A stretch of DNA of 64,000 bases. It comes from Pteria penguin (lineage: Eukaryota; Mollusca; Bivalvia; Pterioida; Pteriidae). The DNA is taken from NCBI GenBank assembly GCA_035048485.1, contig CM068584.1, forward strand, positions 67,890,179-67,954,178. The letters are read 5' to 3'. Positions 37,001 to 51,484 of the stretch are shown piece after piece. Made by a program: the position numbers and the translations under genes. The first letter of the stretch is position 1. Each line of letters opens with the position of its first letter. A model generated the notes under the pieces. That model did not search any database, had not been told where the DNA came from, and saw only the letters and a program-made list of their open reading frames with translations.

Positions 37001-40000
37001 GCCGAACGCTTTCTTTACCCTTAAAAGTTGAAATAACATCAAAACCGTGAGTTCAAACCGGAAATTTCTTCTGTGGTCCTGTGTAGGGTTCGATTCCCAA
37101 GAACGCCATACCATTTCCAGGTCCGTGTAAGCTACACTTATTGTTTTATATTTAATAATGATGTTGGACAACCTTTATTTTGAGTAAATTTTCTTTATTT
37201 TGCCGTTATACGTGGAAATAACGTCAAGACCGCACGCGTCAACCGCAAATTTTGTATGTAGCATTTTGCTGACATGCAATCCCAAGAAGACTATATGCTT
37301 TTTCTGAGGTTCAACATGATGGATAGGGTTTTATAATCAACCGCGCATGTAAAACATGCTTGGAAAGGGCACCGCCGAACGCTTTCTTTACCCTTAAAAG
37401 TTGAAATAACATCAAAACCGTGAGTTCAAACCGGAAATTTCTTCTGTGGTCCTGTGTAGGGTTCGATTCCCAAGAACGCCATACCATTTCCAGGTCCGTG
37501 TAAGCTACACTTATTGTTTTATATTTAATAATGATGTTGGACAACCTTTATTTTGAGTAAATTTTCTTTATTTTGCCGTTATACGTGGAAATAACGTCAA
37601 GACCGCACGCGTCAACCGCAAATTTTGTATGTAGCATTTTGCTGACATGCAATCCCAAGAAGACTATATGCTTTTTCTGAGGTTCAACATGATGGATAGG
37701 GTTTTATAATCAACCGCGCATGTAAAACATGCTTGGAAAGGGCACCGCCGAACGCTTTCTTTACCCTTAAAAGTTGAAATAACATCAAAACCGTGAGTTC
37801 AAACCGGAAATTTCTTCTGTGGTCCTGTGTAGGGTTCGATTCCCAAGAACGCCATACCATTTCCAGGTCCGTGTAAGCTACACTTATTGTTTTATATTTA
37901 ATAATGATGTTGGACGACCTTTATTTTGAGTAAATTTTCTTTATTTTGCCGTTATACGTGGAAATAACGTCAAGACCGCACGCGTCAACCGCAAATTTTG
38001 TATGTAGCATTTTGCTGACATGCAATCCCAAGAAGACTATATGCTTTTTCTGAGGTTCAACATGATGGATAGGGTTTTATAATCAACCGCGCATGTAAAA
38101 CATGCTTGGAAAGGGCACCGCCGAACGCTTTCTTTACCCTTAAAAGTTGAAATAACATCAAAACCGTGAGTTCAAACCGGAAATTTCTTCTGTGGTCCTG
38201 TGTAGGGTTCGATTCCCAAGAACGCCATACCATTTCCAGGTCCGTGTAAGCTACACTTATTGTTTTATATTTAATAATGATGTTGGACAACCTTTATTTT
38301 GAGTAAATTTTCTTTATTTTGCCGTTATACGTGGAAATAACGTCAAGACCGCACGCGTCAACCGCAAATTTTGTATGTAGCATTTTGCTGACATGCAATC
38401 CCAAGAAGACTATATGCTTTTTCTGAGGTTCAACATGATGGATAGGGTTTTATAATCAACCGCGCATGTAAAACATGCTTGGAAAGGGCACCGCCGAACG
38501 CTTTCTTTACCCTTAAAAGTTGAAATAACATCAAAACCGTGAGTTCAAACCGGAAATTTCTTCTGTGGTCCTGTGTAGGGTTCGATTCCCAAGAACGCCA
38601 TACCATTTCCAGGTCCGTGTAAGCTACACTTATTGTTTTATATTTAATAATGATGTTGGACAACCTTTATTTTGAGTAAATTTTCTTTATTTTGCCGTTA
38701 TACGTGGAAATAACGTCAAGACCGCACGCGTCAACCGCAAATTTTGTATGTAGCATTTTGCTGACATGCAATCCCAAGAAGACTATATGCTTTTTCTGAG
38801 GTTCAACATGATGGATAGGGTTTTATAATCAACCGCGCATGTAAAACATGCTTGGAAAGGGCACCGCCGAACGCTTTCTTTACCCTTAAAAGTTGAAATA
38901 ACATCAAAACCGTGAGTTCAAACCGGAAATTTCTTCTGTGGTCCTGTGTAGGGTTCGATTCCCAAGAACGCCATACCATTTCCAGGTCCGTGTAAGCTAC
39001 ACTTATTGTTTTATATTTAATAATGATGTTGGACAACCTTTATTTTGAGTAAATTTTCTTTATTTTGCCGTTATACGTGGAAATAACGTCAAGACCGCAC
39101 GCGTCAACCGCAAATTTTGTATGTAGCATTTTGCTGACATGCAATCCCAAGAAGACTATATGCTTTTTCTGAGGTTCAACATGATGGATAGGGTTTTATA
39201 ATCAACCGCGCATGTAAAACATGCTTGGAAAGGGCACCGCCGAACGCTTTCTTTACCCTTAAAAGTTGAAATAACATCAAAACCGTGAGTTCAAACCGGA
39301 AATTTCTTCTGTGGTCCTGTGTAGGGTTCGATTCCCAAGAACGCCATACCATTTCCAGGTCCGTGTAAGCTACACTTATTGTTTTATATTTAATAATGAT
39401 GTTGGACAACCTTTATTTTGAGTAAATTTTCTTTATTTTGCCGTTATACGTGGAAATAACGTCAAGACCGCACGCGTCAACCGCAAATTTTGTATGTAGC
39501 ATTTTGCTGACATGCAATCCCAAGAAGACTATATGCTTTTTCTGAGGTTCAACATGATGGATAGGGTTTTATAATCAACCGCGCATGTAAAACATGCTTG
39601 GAAAGGGCACCGCCGAACGCTTTCTTTACCCTTAAAAGTTGAAATAACATCAAAACCGTGAGTTCAAACCGGAAATTTCTTCTGTGGTCCTGTGTAGGGT
39701 TCGATTCCCAAGAACGCCATACCATTTCCAGGTCCGTGTAAGCTACACTTATTGTTTTATATTTAATAATGATGTTGGACGACCTTTATTTTGAGTAAAT
39801 TTTCTTTATTTTGCCGTTATACGTGGAAATAACGTCAAGACCGCACGCGTCAACCGCAAATTTTGTATGTAGCATTTTGCTGACATGCAATCCCAAGAAG
39901 ACTATATGCTTTTTCTGAGGTTCAACATGATGGATAGGGTTTTATAATCAACCGCGCATGTAAAACATGCTTGGAAAGGGCACCGCCGAACGCTTTCTTT

Positions 40001-43000
40001 ACCCTTAAAAGTTGAAATAACATCAAAACCGTGAGTTCAAACCGGAAATTTCTTCTGTGGTCCTGTGTAGGGTTCGATTCCCAAGAACGCCATACCATTT
40101 CCAGGTCCGTGTAAGCTACACTTATTGTTTTATATTTAATAATGATGTTGGACGACCTTTATTTTGAGTAAATTTTCTTTATTTTGCCGTTATACGTGGA
40201 AATAACGTCAAGACCGCACGCGTCAACCGCAAATTTTGTATGTAGCATTTTGCTGACATGCAATCCCAAGAAGACTATATGCTTTTTCTGAGGTTCAACA
40301 TGATGGATAGGGTTTTATAATCAACCGCGCATGTAAAACATGCTTGGAAAGGGCACCGCCGAACGCTTTCTTTACCCTTAAAAGTTGAAATAACATCAAA
40401 ACCGTGAGTTCAAACCGGAAATTTCTTCTGTGGTCCTGTGTAGGGTTCGATTCCCAAGAACGCCATACCATTTCCAGGTCCGTGTAAGCTACACTTATTG
40501 TTTTATATTTAATAATGATGTTGGACAACCTTTATTTTGAGTAAATTTTCTTTATTTTGCCGTTATACGTGGAAATAACGTCAAGACCGCACGCGTCAAC
40601 CGCAAATTTTGTATGTAGCATTTTGCTGACATGCAATCCCAAGAAGACTATATGCTTTTTCTGAGGTTCAACATGATGGATAGGGTTTTATAATCAACCG
40701 CGCATGTAAAACATGCTTGGAAAGGGCACCGCCGAACGCTTTCTTTACCCTTAAAAGTTGAAATAACATCAAAACCGTGAGTTCAAACCGGAAATTTCTT
40801 CTGTGGTCCTGTGTAGGGTTCGATTCCCAAGAACGCCATACCATTTCCAGGTCCGTGTAAGCTACACTTATTGTTTTATATTTAATAATGATGTTGGACA
40901 ACCTTTATTTTGAGTAAATTTTCTTTATTTTGCCGTTATACGTGGAAATAACGTCAAGACCGCACGCGTCAACCGCAAATTTTGTATGTAGCATTTTGCT
41001 GACATGCAATCCCAAGAAGACTATATGCTTTTTCTGAGGTTCAACATGATGGATAGGGTTTTATAATCAACCGCGCATGTAAAACATGCTTGGAAAGGGC
41101 ACCGCCGAACGCTTTCTTTACCCTTAAAAGTTGAAATAACATCAAAACCGTGAGTTCAAACCGGAAATTTCTTCTGTGGTCCTGTGTAGGGTTCGATTCC
41201 CAAGAACGCCATACCATTTCCAGGTCCGTGTAAGCTACACTTATTGTTTTATATTTAATAATGATGTTGGACAACCTTTATTTTGAGTAAATTTTCTTTA
41301 TTTTGCCGTTATACGTGGAAATAACGTCAAGACCGCACGCGTCAACCGCAAATTTTGTATGTAGCATTTTGCTGACATGCAATCCCAAGAAGACTATATG
41401 CTTTTTCTGAGGTTCAACATGATGGATAGGGTTTTATAATCAACCGCGCATGTAAAACATGCTTGGAAAGGGCACCGCCGAACGCTTTCTTTACCCTTAA
41501 AAGTTGAAATAACATCAAAACCGTGAGTTCAAACCGGAAATTTCTTCTGTGGTCCTGTGTAGGGTTCGATTCCCAAGAACGCCATACCATTTCCAGGTCC
41601 GTGTAAGCTACACTTATTGTTTTATATTTAATAATGATGTTGGACAACCTTTATTTTGAGTAAATTTTCTTTATTTTGCCGTTATACGTGGAAATAACGT
41701 CAAGACCGCACGCGTCAACCGCAAATTTTGTATGTAGCATTTTGCTGACATGCAATCCCAAGAAGACTATATGCTTTTTCTGAGGTTCAACATGATGGAT
41801 AGGGTTTTATAATCAACCGCGCATGTAAAACATGCTTGGAAAGGGCACCGCCGAACGCTTTCTTTACCCTTAAAAGTTGAAATAACATCAAAACCGTGAG
41901 TTCAAACCGGAAATTTCTTCTGTGGTCCTGTGTAGGGTTCGATTCCCAAGAACGCCATACCATTTCCAGGTCCGTGTAAGCTACACTTATTGTTTTATAT
42001 TTAATAATGATGTTGGACGACCTTTATTTTGAGTAAATTTTCTTTATTTTGCCGTTATACGTGGAAATAACGTCAAGACCGCACGCGTCAACCGCAAATT
42101 TTGTATGTAGCATTTTGCTGACATGCAATCCCAAGAAGACTATATGCTTTTTCTGAGGTTCAACATGATGGATAGGGTTTTATAATCAACCGCGCATGTA
42201 AAACATGCTTGGAAAGGGCACCGCCGAACGCTTTCTTTACCCTTAAAAGTTGAAATAACATCAAAACCGTGAGTTCAAACCGGAAATTTCTTCTGTGGTC
42301 CTGTGTAGGGTTCGATTCCCAAGAACGCCATACCATTTCCAGGTCCGTGTAAGCTACACTTATTGTTTTATATTTAATAATGATGTTGGACAACCTTTAT
42401 TTTGAGTAAATTTTCTTTATTTTGCCGTTATACGTGGAAATAACGTCAAGACCGCACGCGTCAACCGCAAATTTTGTATGTAGCATTTTGCTGACATGCA
42501 ATCCCAAGAAGACTATATGCTTTTTCTGAGGTTCAACATGATGGATAGGGTTTTATAATCAACCGCGCATGTAAAACATGCTTGGAAAGGGCACCGCCGA
42601 ACGCTTTCTTTACCCTTAAAAGTTGAAATAACATCAAAACCGTGAGTTCAAACCGGAAATTTCTTCTGTGGTCCTGTGTAGGGTTCGATTCCCAAGAACG
42701 CCATACCATTTCCAGGTCCGTGTAAGCTACACTTATTGTTTTATATTTAATAATGATGTTGGACAACCTTTATTTTGAGTAAATTTTCTTTATTTTGCCG
42801 TTATACGTGGAAATAACGTCAAGACCGCACGCGTCAACCGCAAATTTTGTATGTAGCATTTTGCTGACATGCAATCCCAAGAAGACTATATGCTTTTTCT
42901 GAGGTTCAACATGATGGATAGGGTTTTATAATCAACCGCGCATGTAAAACATGCTTGGAAAGGGCACCGCCGAACGCTTTCTTTACCCTTAAAAGTTGAA

Positions 43001-43651
43001 ATAACATCAAAACCGTGAGTTCAAACCGGAAATTTCTTCTGTGGTCCTGTGTAGGGTTCGATTCCCAAGAACGCCATACCATTTCCAGGTCCGTGTAAGC
43101 TACACTTATTGTTTTATATTTAATAATGATGTTGGACGACCTTTATTTTGAGTAAATTTTCTTTATTTTGCCGTTATACGTGGAAATAACGTCAAGACCG
43201 CACGCGTCAACCGCAAATTTTGTATGTAGCATTTTGCTGACATGCAATCCCAAGAAGACTATATGCTTTTTCTGAGGTTCAACATGATGGATAGGGTTTT
43301 ATAATCAACCGCGCATGTAAAACATGCTTGGAAAGGGCACCGCCGAACGCTTTCTTTACCCTTAAAAGTTGAAATAACATCAAAACCGTGAGTTCAAACC
43401 GGAAATTTCTTCTGTGGTCCTGTGTAGGGTTCGATTCCCAAGAACGCCATACCATTTCCAGGTCCGTGTAAGCTACACTTATTGTTTTATATTTAATAAT
43501 GATGTTGGACAACCTTTATTTTGAGTAAATTTTCTTTATTTTGCCGTTATACGTGGAAATAACGTCAAGACCGCACGCGTCAACCGCAAATTTTGTATGT
43601 AGCATTTTGCTGACATGCAATCCCAAGAAGACTATATGCTTTTTCTGAGGT
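25002..43651. repeat. Homogeneous core: 50 copies of only T and G types
   Basis: Over 18.65 kb every copy is either T or the single-base G variant (GACGACC). G copies start at 28359, 29478, 30970, 32835, 33208, 33581, 37684, 39549, 39922, 41787 and 42906. Runs of apparently identical T copies include nine from 25002 and ten from 33954. No other subtype marker appears. This is the youngest or most homogenised part of the array visible here. Confidence 0.85.
32835..33953. repeat. Three consecutive G-type copies
   Basis: Copies starting at 32835, 33208 and 33581 all carry GACGACC (G at 33067, 33440 and 33813). Pairs occur at 10082-10827 and 39549-40294. Elsewhere in the core G copies are isolated among T copies. 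Local duplication of one copy by unequal exchange, or conversion between neighbours, explains such runs. Confidence 0.75.
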
Positions 43652-46600
43652 TCAACATGATGGATAGGGTTTTATAATCAACCGCGCATGTAAAACATGC
43701 TTGGAAAGGGCACCGCCGAACGCTTTCTTTACCCTTAAAAGTTGAAATAACATCAAAACCGTGAGTTCAAACCGGAAATTTCTTCTGTGGTCCTGTGCAG
43801 GGTTCGATTCCCAAGAACGCCATACTCTTTCCAGGTCCGTGTAAGCTACACTTATTGTTTTATATTTAATAATGATGTTGGACAACCTTTATTTTGAGTA
43901 AATTTTCTTTATTTTGCCGTTATACGTGGAAATAACGTCAAGACCGCACGCGTCAACCGCAAATTTTGTATGTAGCATTTTGCTGACATGCAATCCCAAG
44001 AAGACTATATGCTTTTTCTGAGGTTCAACATGATGGATAGGGTTTTATAATCAACCGCGCATGTAAAACATGCTTGGAAAGGGCACCGCCGAACGCTTTC
44101 TTTACCCTTAAAAGTTGAAATAACATCAAAACCGTGAGTTCAAACCGGAAATTTCTTCTGTGGTCCTGTGTAGGGTTCGATTCCCAAGAACGCCATACCA
44201 TTTCCAGGTCCGTGTAAGCTACACTTATTGTTTTATATTTAATAATGATGTTGGACAACCTTTATTTTGAGTAAATTTTCTTTATTTTGCCGTTATACGT
44301 GGAAATAACGTCAAGACCGCACGCGTCAACCGCAAATTTTGTATGTAGCATTTTGCTGACATGCAATCCCAAGAAGACTATATGCTTTTTCTGAGGTTCA
44401 ACATGATGGATAGGGTTTTATAATCAACCGCGCATGTAAAACATGCTTGGAAAGGGCACCGCCGAACGCTTTCTTTACCCTTAAAAGTTGAAATAACATC
44501 AAAACCGTGAGTTCAAACCGGAAATTTCTTCTGTGGTCCTGTGTAGGGTTCGATTCCCAAGAACGCCATACCATTTCCAGGTCCGTGTAAGCTACACTTA
44601 TTGTTTTATATTTAATAATGATGTTGGACAACCTTTATTTTGAGTAAATTTTCTTTATTTTGCCGTTATACGTGGAAATAACGTCAAGACCGCACGCGTC
44701 AACCGCAAATTTTGTATGTAGCATTTTGCTGACATGCAATCCCAAGAAGACTATATGCTTTTTCTGAGGTTCAACATGATGGATAGGGTTTTATAATCAA
44801 CCGCGCATGTAAAACATGCTTGGAAAGGGCACCGCCGAACGCTTTCTTTACCCTTAAAAGTTGAAATAACATCAAAACCGTGAGTTCAAACCGGAAATTT
44901 CTTCTGTGGTCCTGTGTAGGGTTCGATTCCCAAGAACGCCATACCATTTCCAGGTCCGTGTAAGCTACACTTATTGTTTTATATTTAATAATGATGTTGG
45001 ACAACCTTTATTTTGAGTAAATTTTCTTTATTTTGCCGTTATACGTGGAAATAACGTCAAGACCGCACGCGTCAACCGCAAATTTTGTATGTAGCATTTT
45101 GCTGACATGCAATCCCAAGAAGACTATATGCTTTTTCTGAGGTTCAACATGATGGATAGGGTTTTATAATCAACCGCGCATGTAAAACATGCTTGGAAAG
45201 GGCACCGCCGAACGCTTTCTTTACCCTTAAAAGTTGAAATAACATCAAAACCGTGAGTTCAAACCGGAAATTTCTTCTGTGGTCCTGTGTAGGGTTCGAT
45301 TCCCAAGAACGCCATACCATTTCCAGGTCCGTGTAAGCTACACTTATTGTTTTATATTTAATAATGATGTTGGACAACCTTTATTTTGAGTAAATTTTCT
45401 TTATTTTGCCGTTATACGTGGAAATAACGTCAAGACCGCACGCGTCAACCGCAAATTTTGTATGTAGCATTTTGCTGACATGCAATCCCAAGAAGACTAT
45501 ATGCTTTTTCTGAGGTTCAACATGATGGATAGGGTTTTATAATCAACCGCGCATGTAAAACATGCTTGGAAAGGGCACCGCCGAACGCTTTCTTTACCCT
45601 TAAAAGTTGAAATAACATCAAAACCGTGAGTTCAAACCGGAAATTTCTTCTGTGGTCCTGTGTAGGGTTCGATTCCCAAGAACGCCATACCATTTCCAGG
45701 TCCGTGTAAGCTACACTTATTGTTTTATATTTAATAATGATGTTGGACAACCTTTATTTTGAGTAAATTTTCTTTATTTTGCCGTTATACGTGGAAATAA
45801 CGTCAAGACCGCACGCGTCAACCGCAAATTTTGTATGTAGCATTTTGCTGACATGCAATCCCAAGAAGACTATATGCTTTTTCTGAGGTTCAACATGATG
45901 GATAGGGTTTTATAATCAACCGCGCATGTAAAACATGCTTGGAAAGGGCACCGCCGAACGCTTTCTTTACCCTTAAAAGTTGAAATAACATCAAAACCGT
46001 GAGTTCAAACCGGAAATTTCTTCTGTGGTCCTGTGTAGGGTTCGATTCCCAAGAACGCCATACCATTTCCAGGTCCGTGTAAGCTACACTTATTGTTTTA
46101 TATTTAATAATGATGTTGGACAACCTTTATTTTGAGTAAATTTTCTTTATTTTGCCGTTATACGTGGAAATAACGTCAAGACCGCACGCGTCAACCGCAA
46201 ATTTTGTATGTAGCATTTTGCTGACATGCAATCCCAAGAAGACTATATGCTTTTTCTGAGGTTCAACATGATGGATAGGGTTTTATAATCAACCGCGCAT
46301 GTAAAACATGCTTGGAAAGGGCACCGCCGAACGCTTTCTTTACCCTTAAAAGTTGAAATAACATCAAAACCGTGAGTTCAAACCGGAAATTTCTTCTGTG
46401 GTCCTGTGTAGGGTTCGATTCCCAAGAACGCCATACCATTTCCAGGTCCGTGTAAGCTACACTTATTGTTTTATATTTAATAATGATGTTGGACAACCTT
46501 TATTTTGAGTAAATTTTCTTTATTTTGCCGTTATACGTGGAAATAACGTCAATACCGCACGCGTCAACCGCAAATTTTGTATGTAGCATTTTGCTGACAT

Positions 46601-49600
46601 GCAATCCCAAATAGACTATATGTTTTTTCTGAGGTTCAACATGATGGATAGGGTTTTATAATCAACCGCGCATGTAAAACATGCATGAAAAGGGCACCGC
46701 CGAACGCTTTCTTTACCCTTAAAAGTTGAAATAACATCAAAACCGTGAGTTCAAACCGGAAATTTCTTCTGTGGTCCTGTGTAGGGTTCGATTCCCAACA
46801 ACGCCATACCATTTCCAGGTCCGTGTAAGCTACACTTATTGTTTTATATTTAATAATAATGTTGGACAACCTTTATTTTGAGTAAATTTTCTTAATTTTG
46901 CCGTTATACGTGGAAATAACGTCAAGACCGCACGCATCAACGGCAAATTTTGTATGTAGCATTTTGCTGACATGCAATCCCAAGAAGACTATATGCTTTT
47001 TCAGAGGTTCAACATGATGGATAGGGCTTTATAATCAACCGCGCATGTAAAACATGCTTGGAAAGGGCACCGCCGAACGCTTTCTTTACCCTTAAAAGTT
47101 GAAATAACATCAAAACCGTGAGTTCAAACCGGAAATTTCTTCTGTGGTCCTGTGTAGGGTTCGATTCCCAAGAACGCCATACCATTTCCAGGTCCGTGTA
47201 AGCTACACTTATTGTTTTATATTTAATAATGATGTTGGACAACCTTTATTTTGAGTAAATTTTCTTTATTTTGCCGTTATACGTGGAAATAACGTCAAGA
47301 CCGCACGCGTCAACCGCAAATTTTGTATGTAGCATTTTGCTGACATGCAATCCCAAGAAGACTATATGCTTTTTCTGAGGTTCAACATGATGGATAGGGT
47401 TTTATAATCAACCGCGCATGTAAAACATGCTTGGAAAGGGCACCGCCGAACGCTTTCTTTACCCTTAAAAGTTGAAATAACATCAAAACCGTGAGTTCAA
47501 ACCGGAAATTTCTTCTGTGGTCCTGTGTAGGGTTCGATTCCCAAGAACGCCATACCATTTCCAGGTCCGTGTAAGCTACACTTATTGTTTTATATTTAAT
47601 AATGATGTTGGACAACCTTTATTTTGAGTAAATTTTCTTTATTTTGCCGTTATACGTGGAAATAACGTCAAGACCGCACGCGTCAACCGCAAATTTTGTA
47701 TGTAGCATTTTGCTGACATGCAATCCCAAGAAGACTATATGCTTTTTCTGAGGTTCAACATGATGGATAGGGTTTTATAATCAACCGCGCATGTAAAACA
47801 TGCTTGGAAAGGGCACCGCCGAACGCTTTCTTTACCCTTAAAAGTTGAAATAACATCAAAACCGTGAGTTCAAACCGGAAATTTCTTCTGTGGTCCTGTG
47901 TAGGGTTCGATTCCCAAGAACGCCATACCATTTCCAGGTCCGTGTAAGCTACACTTATTGTTTTATATTTAATAATGATGTTGGACAACCTTTATTTTGA
48001 GTAAATTTTCTTTATTTTGCCGTTATACGTGGAAATAACGTCAAGACCGCACGCGTCAACCGCAAATTTTGTATGTAGCATTTTGCTGACATGCAATCCC
48101 AAGAAGACTATATGCTTTTTCTGAGGTTCAACATGATGGATAGGGTTTTATAATCAACCGCGCATGTAAAACATGCTTGGAAAGGGCACCGCCGAACGCT
48201 TTCTTTACCCTTAAAAGTTGAAATAACATCAAAACCGTGATTTCAAACCGATAATTTCTTCTGTGGTCCTGTGTAGGGTTCGATTCCCAAGAACGCCATA
48301 CCATTTCCAGGTCCGTGTAAGCTACACTTATTGTTTTATATTTAATAATGATGTTGGACAACCTTTATTTTGAGTAAATTTTCTTTATTTTGCCGTTATA
48401 CGTGGAAATAACGTCAAGACCGCACGCGTCAACCGCAAATTTTGTATGTAGCATTTTGCTGACATGCAATCCCAAGAAGACTATATGCTTTTTCTGAGGT
48501 TCAACATGATGGATAGGGTTTTATAATCAACCGCGCATGTAAAACATGCTTGGAAAGGGCACCGCCGAACGCTTTCTTTACCCTTAAAAGTTGAAATAAC
48601 ATCAAAACCGTGAGTTCAAACCGGAAATTTCTTCTGTGGTCCTGTGTAGGGTTCGATTCCCAAGAACGCCATACCATTTCCAGGTCCGTGTAAGCTACAC
48701 TTATTGTTTTATATTTAATAATGATGTTGGACAACCTTTATTTTGAGTAAATTTTCTTTATTTTGCCGTTATACGTGGAAATAACGTCAAGACCGCACGC
48801 GTCAACCGCAAATTTTGTATGTAGCATTTTGCTGACATGCAATCCCAAGAAGACTATATGCTTTTTCTGAGGTTCAACATGATGGATAGGGTTTTATAAT
48901 CAACCGCGCATGTAAAACATGCTTGGAAAGGGCACCGCCGAACGCTTTCTTTACCCTTAAAAGTTGAAATAACATCAAAACCGTGAGTTCAAACCGGAAA
49001 TTTCTTCTGTGGTCCTGTGTAGGGTTCGATTCCCAAGAACGCCATACCATTTCCAGGTCCGTGTAAGCTACACTTATTGTTTTATATTTAATAATGATGT
49101 TGGACAACCTTTATTTTGAGTAAATTTTCTTTATTTTGCCGTTATACGTGGAAATAACGTCAAGACCGCACGCGTCAACCGCAAATTTTGTATGTAGCAT
49201 TTTGCTGACATGCAATCCCAAGAAGACTATATGCTTTTTCTGAGGTTCAACATGATGGATAGGGTTTTATAATCAACCGCGCATGTAAAACATGCTTGGA
49301 AAGGGCACCGCCGAACGCTTTCTTTACCCTTAAAAGTTGAAATAACATCAAAACCGTGAGTTCAAACCGGAAATTTCTTCTGTGGTCCTGTGTAGGGTTC
49401 GATTCCCAAGAACGCCATACCATTTCCAGGTCCGTGTAAGCTACACTTATTGTTTTATATTTAATAATGATGTTGGACAACCTTTATTTTGAGTAAATTT
49501 TCTTTATTTTGCCGTTATACGTGGAAATAACGTCAAGACCGCACGCGTCAACCGCAAATTTTGTATGTAGCATTTTGCTGACATGCAATCCCAAGAAGAC

Positions 49601-51484
49601 TATATGCTTTTTCTGAGGTTCAACATGATGGATAGGGTTTTATAATCAACCGCGCATGTAAAACATGCTTGGAAAGGGCACCGCCGAACGCTTTCTTTAC
49701 CCTTAAAAGTTGAAATAACATCAAAACCGTGAGTTCAAACCGGAAATTTCTTCTGTGGTCCTGTGTAGGGTTCGATTCCCAAGAACGCCATACCATTTCC
49801 AGGTCCGTGTAAGCTACACTTATTGTTTTATATTTAATAATGATGTTGGACAACCTTTATTTTGAGTAAATTTTCTTTATTTTGCCGTTATACGTGGAAA
49901 TAACGTCAAGACCGCACGCGTCAACCGCAAATTTTGTATGTAGCATTTTGCTGACATGCAATCCCAAGAAGACTATATGCTTTTTCTGAGGTTCAACATG
50001 ATGGATAGGGTTTTATAATCAACCGCGCATGTAAAACATGCTTGGAAAGGGCACCGCCGAACGCTTTCTTTACCCTTAAAAGTTGAAATAACATCAAAAC
50101 CGTGAGTTCAAACCGGAAATTTCTTCTGTGGTCCTGTGCAGGGTTCGATTCCCAAGAACGCCATACTCTTTCCAGGTCCGTGTAAGCTACACTTATTGTT
50201 TTATATTTAATAATGATGTTGGACAACCTTTATTTTGAGTAAATTTTCTTTATTTTGCCGTTATACGTGGAAATAACGTCAAGACCGCACGCGTCAACCG
50301 CAAATTTTGTATGTAGCATTTTGCTGACATGCAATCCCAAGAAGACTATATGCTTTTTCTGAGGTTCAACATGATGGATAGGGTTTTATAATCAACCGCG
50401 CATGTAAAACATGCTTGGAAAGGGCACCGCCGAACGCTTTCTTTACCCTTAAAAGTTGAAATAACATCAAAACCGTGAGTTCAAACCGGAAATTTCTTCT
50501 GTGGTCCTGTGTAGGGTTCGATTCCCAAGAACGCCATACCATTTCCAGGTCCGTGTAAGCTACACTTATTGTTTTATATTTAATAATGATGTTGGACAAC
50601 CTTTATTTTGAGTAAATTTTCTTTATTTTGCCGTTATACGTGGAAATAACGTCAAGACCGCACGCGTCAACCGCAAATTTTGTATGTAGCATTTTGCTGA
50701 CATGCAATCCCAAGAAGACTATATGCTTTTTCTGAGGTTCAACATGATGGATAGGGTTTTATAATCAACCGCGCATGTAAAACATGCTTGGAAAGGGCAC
50801 CGCCGAACGCTTTCTTTACCCTTAAAAGTTGAAATAACATCAAAACCGTGAGTTCAAACCGGAAATTTCTTCTGTGGTCCTGTGTAGGGTTCGATTCCCA
50901 AGAACGCCATACCATTTCCAGGTCCGTGTAAGCTACACTTATTGTTTTATATTTAATAATGATGTTGGACAACCTTTATTTTGAGTAAATTTTCTTTATT
51001 TTGCCGTTATACGTGGAAATAACGTCAAGACCGCACGCGTCAACCGCAAATTTTGTATGTAGCATTTTGCTGACATGCAATCCCAAGAAGACTATATGCT
51101 TTTTCTGAGGTTCAACATGATGGATAGGGTTTTATAATCAACCGCGCATGTAAAACATGCTTGGAAAGGGCACCGCCGAACGCTTTCTTTACCCTTAAAA
51201 GTTGAAATAACATCAAAACCGTGAGTTCAAACCGGAAATTTCTTCTGTGGTCCTGTGTAGGGTTCGATTCCCAAGAACGCCATACCATTTCCAGGTCCGT
51301 GTAAGCTACACTTATTGTTTTATATTTAATAATGATGTTGGACAACCTTTATTTTGAGTAAATTTTCTTTATTTTGCCGTTATACGTGGAAATAACGTCA
51401 AGACCGCACGCGTCAACCGCAAATTTTGTATGTAGCATTTTGCTGACATGCAATCCCAAGAAGACTATATGCTTTTTCTGAGGT
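43652..51484. repeat. T-dominated zone with rare other subtypes
   Basis: Mostly T copies. R copies start at 43652 and 49993. The copy at 48128 combines K-type GATTTC and CCGATAA with T-type TAGG and TACCATTTCC, so it is a mosaic. A diverged patch occupies 46553-47027 and has its own entry. No G copy occurs from 43279 until 55215. Confidence 0.8.
46553..47027. repeat. Diverged patch inside the homogeneous array
   Basis: Thirteen substitutions in 475 bp separate this patch from its nearly identical neighbours. They are at 46553 (G to T), 46611, 46612, 46623, 46685, 46688, 46799 (G to C), 46858 (G to A), 46894 (T to A), 46936 (G to A), 46942 (C to G), 47003 (T to A) and 47027 (T to C). The patch spans about 1.3 units, so its ends ignore unit boundaries. 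It creates an NsiI site (ATGCAT near 46681) and destroys the MluI site at 46932-46937. An older copy brought in by conversion or exchange, or poor assembly consensus, could explain it. Confidence 0.85.
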
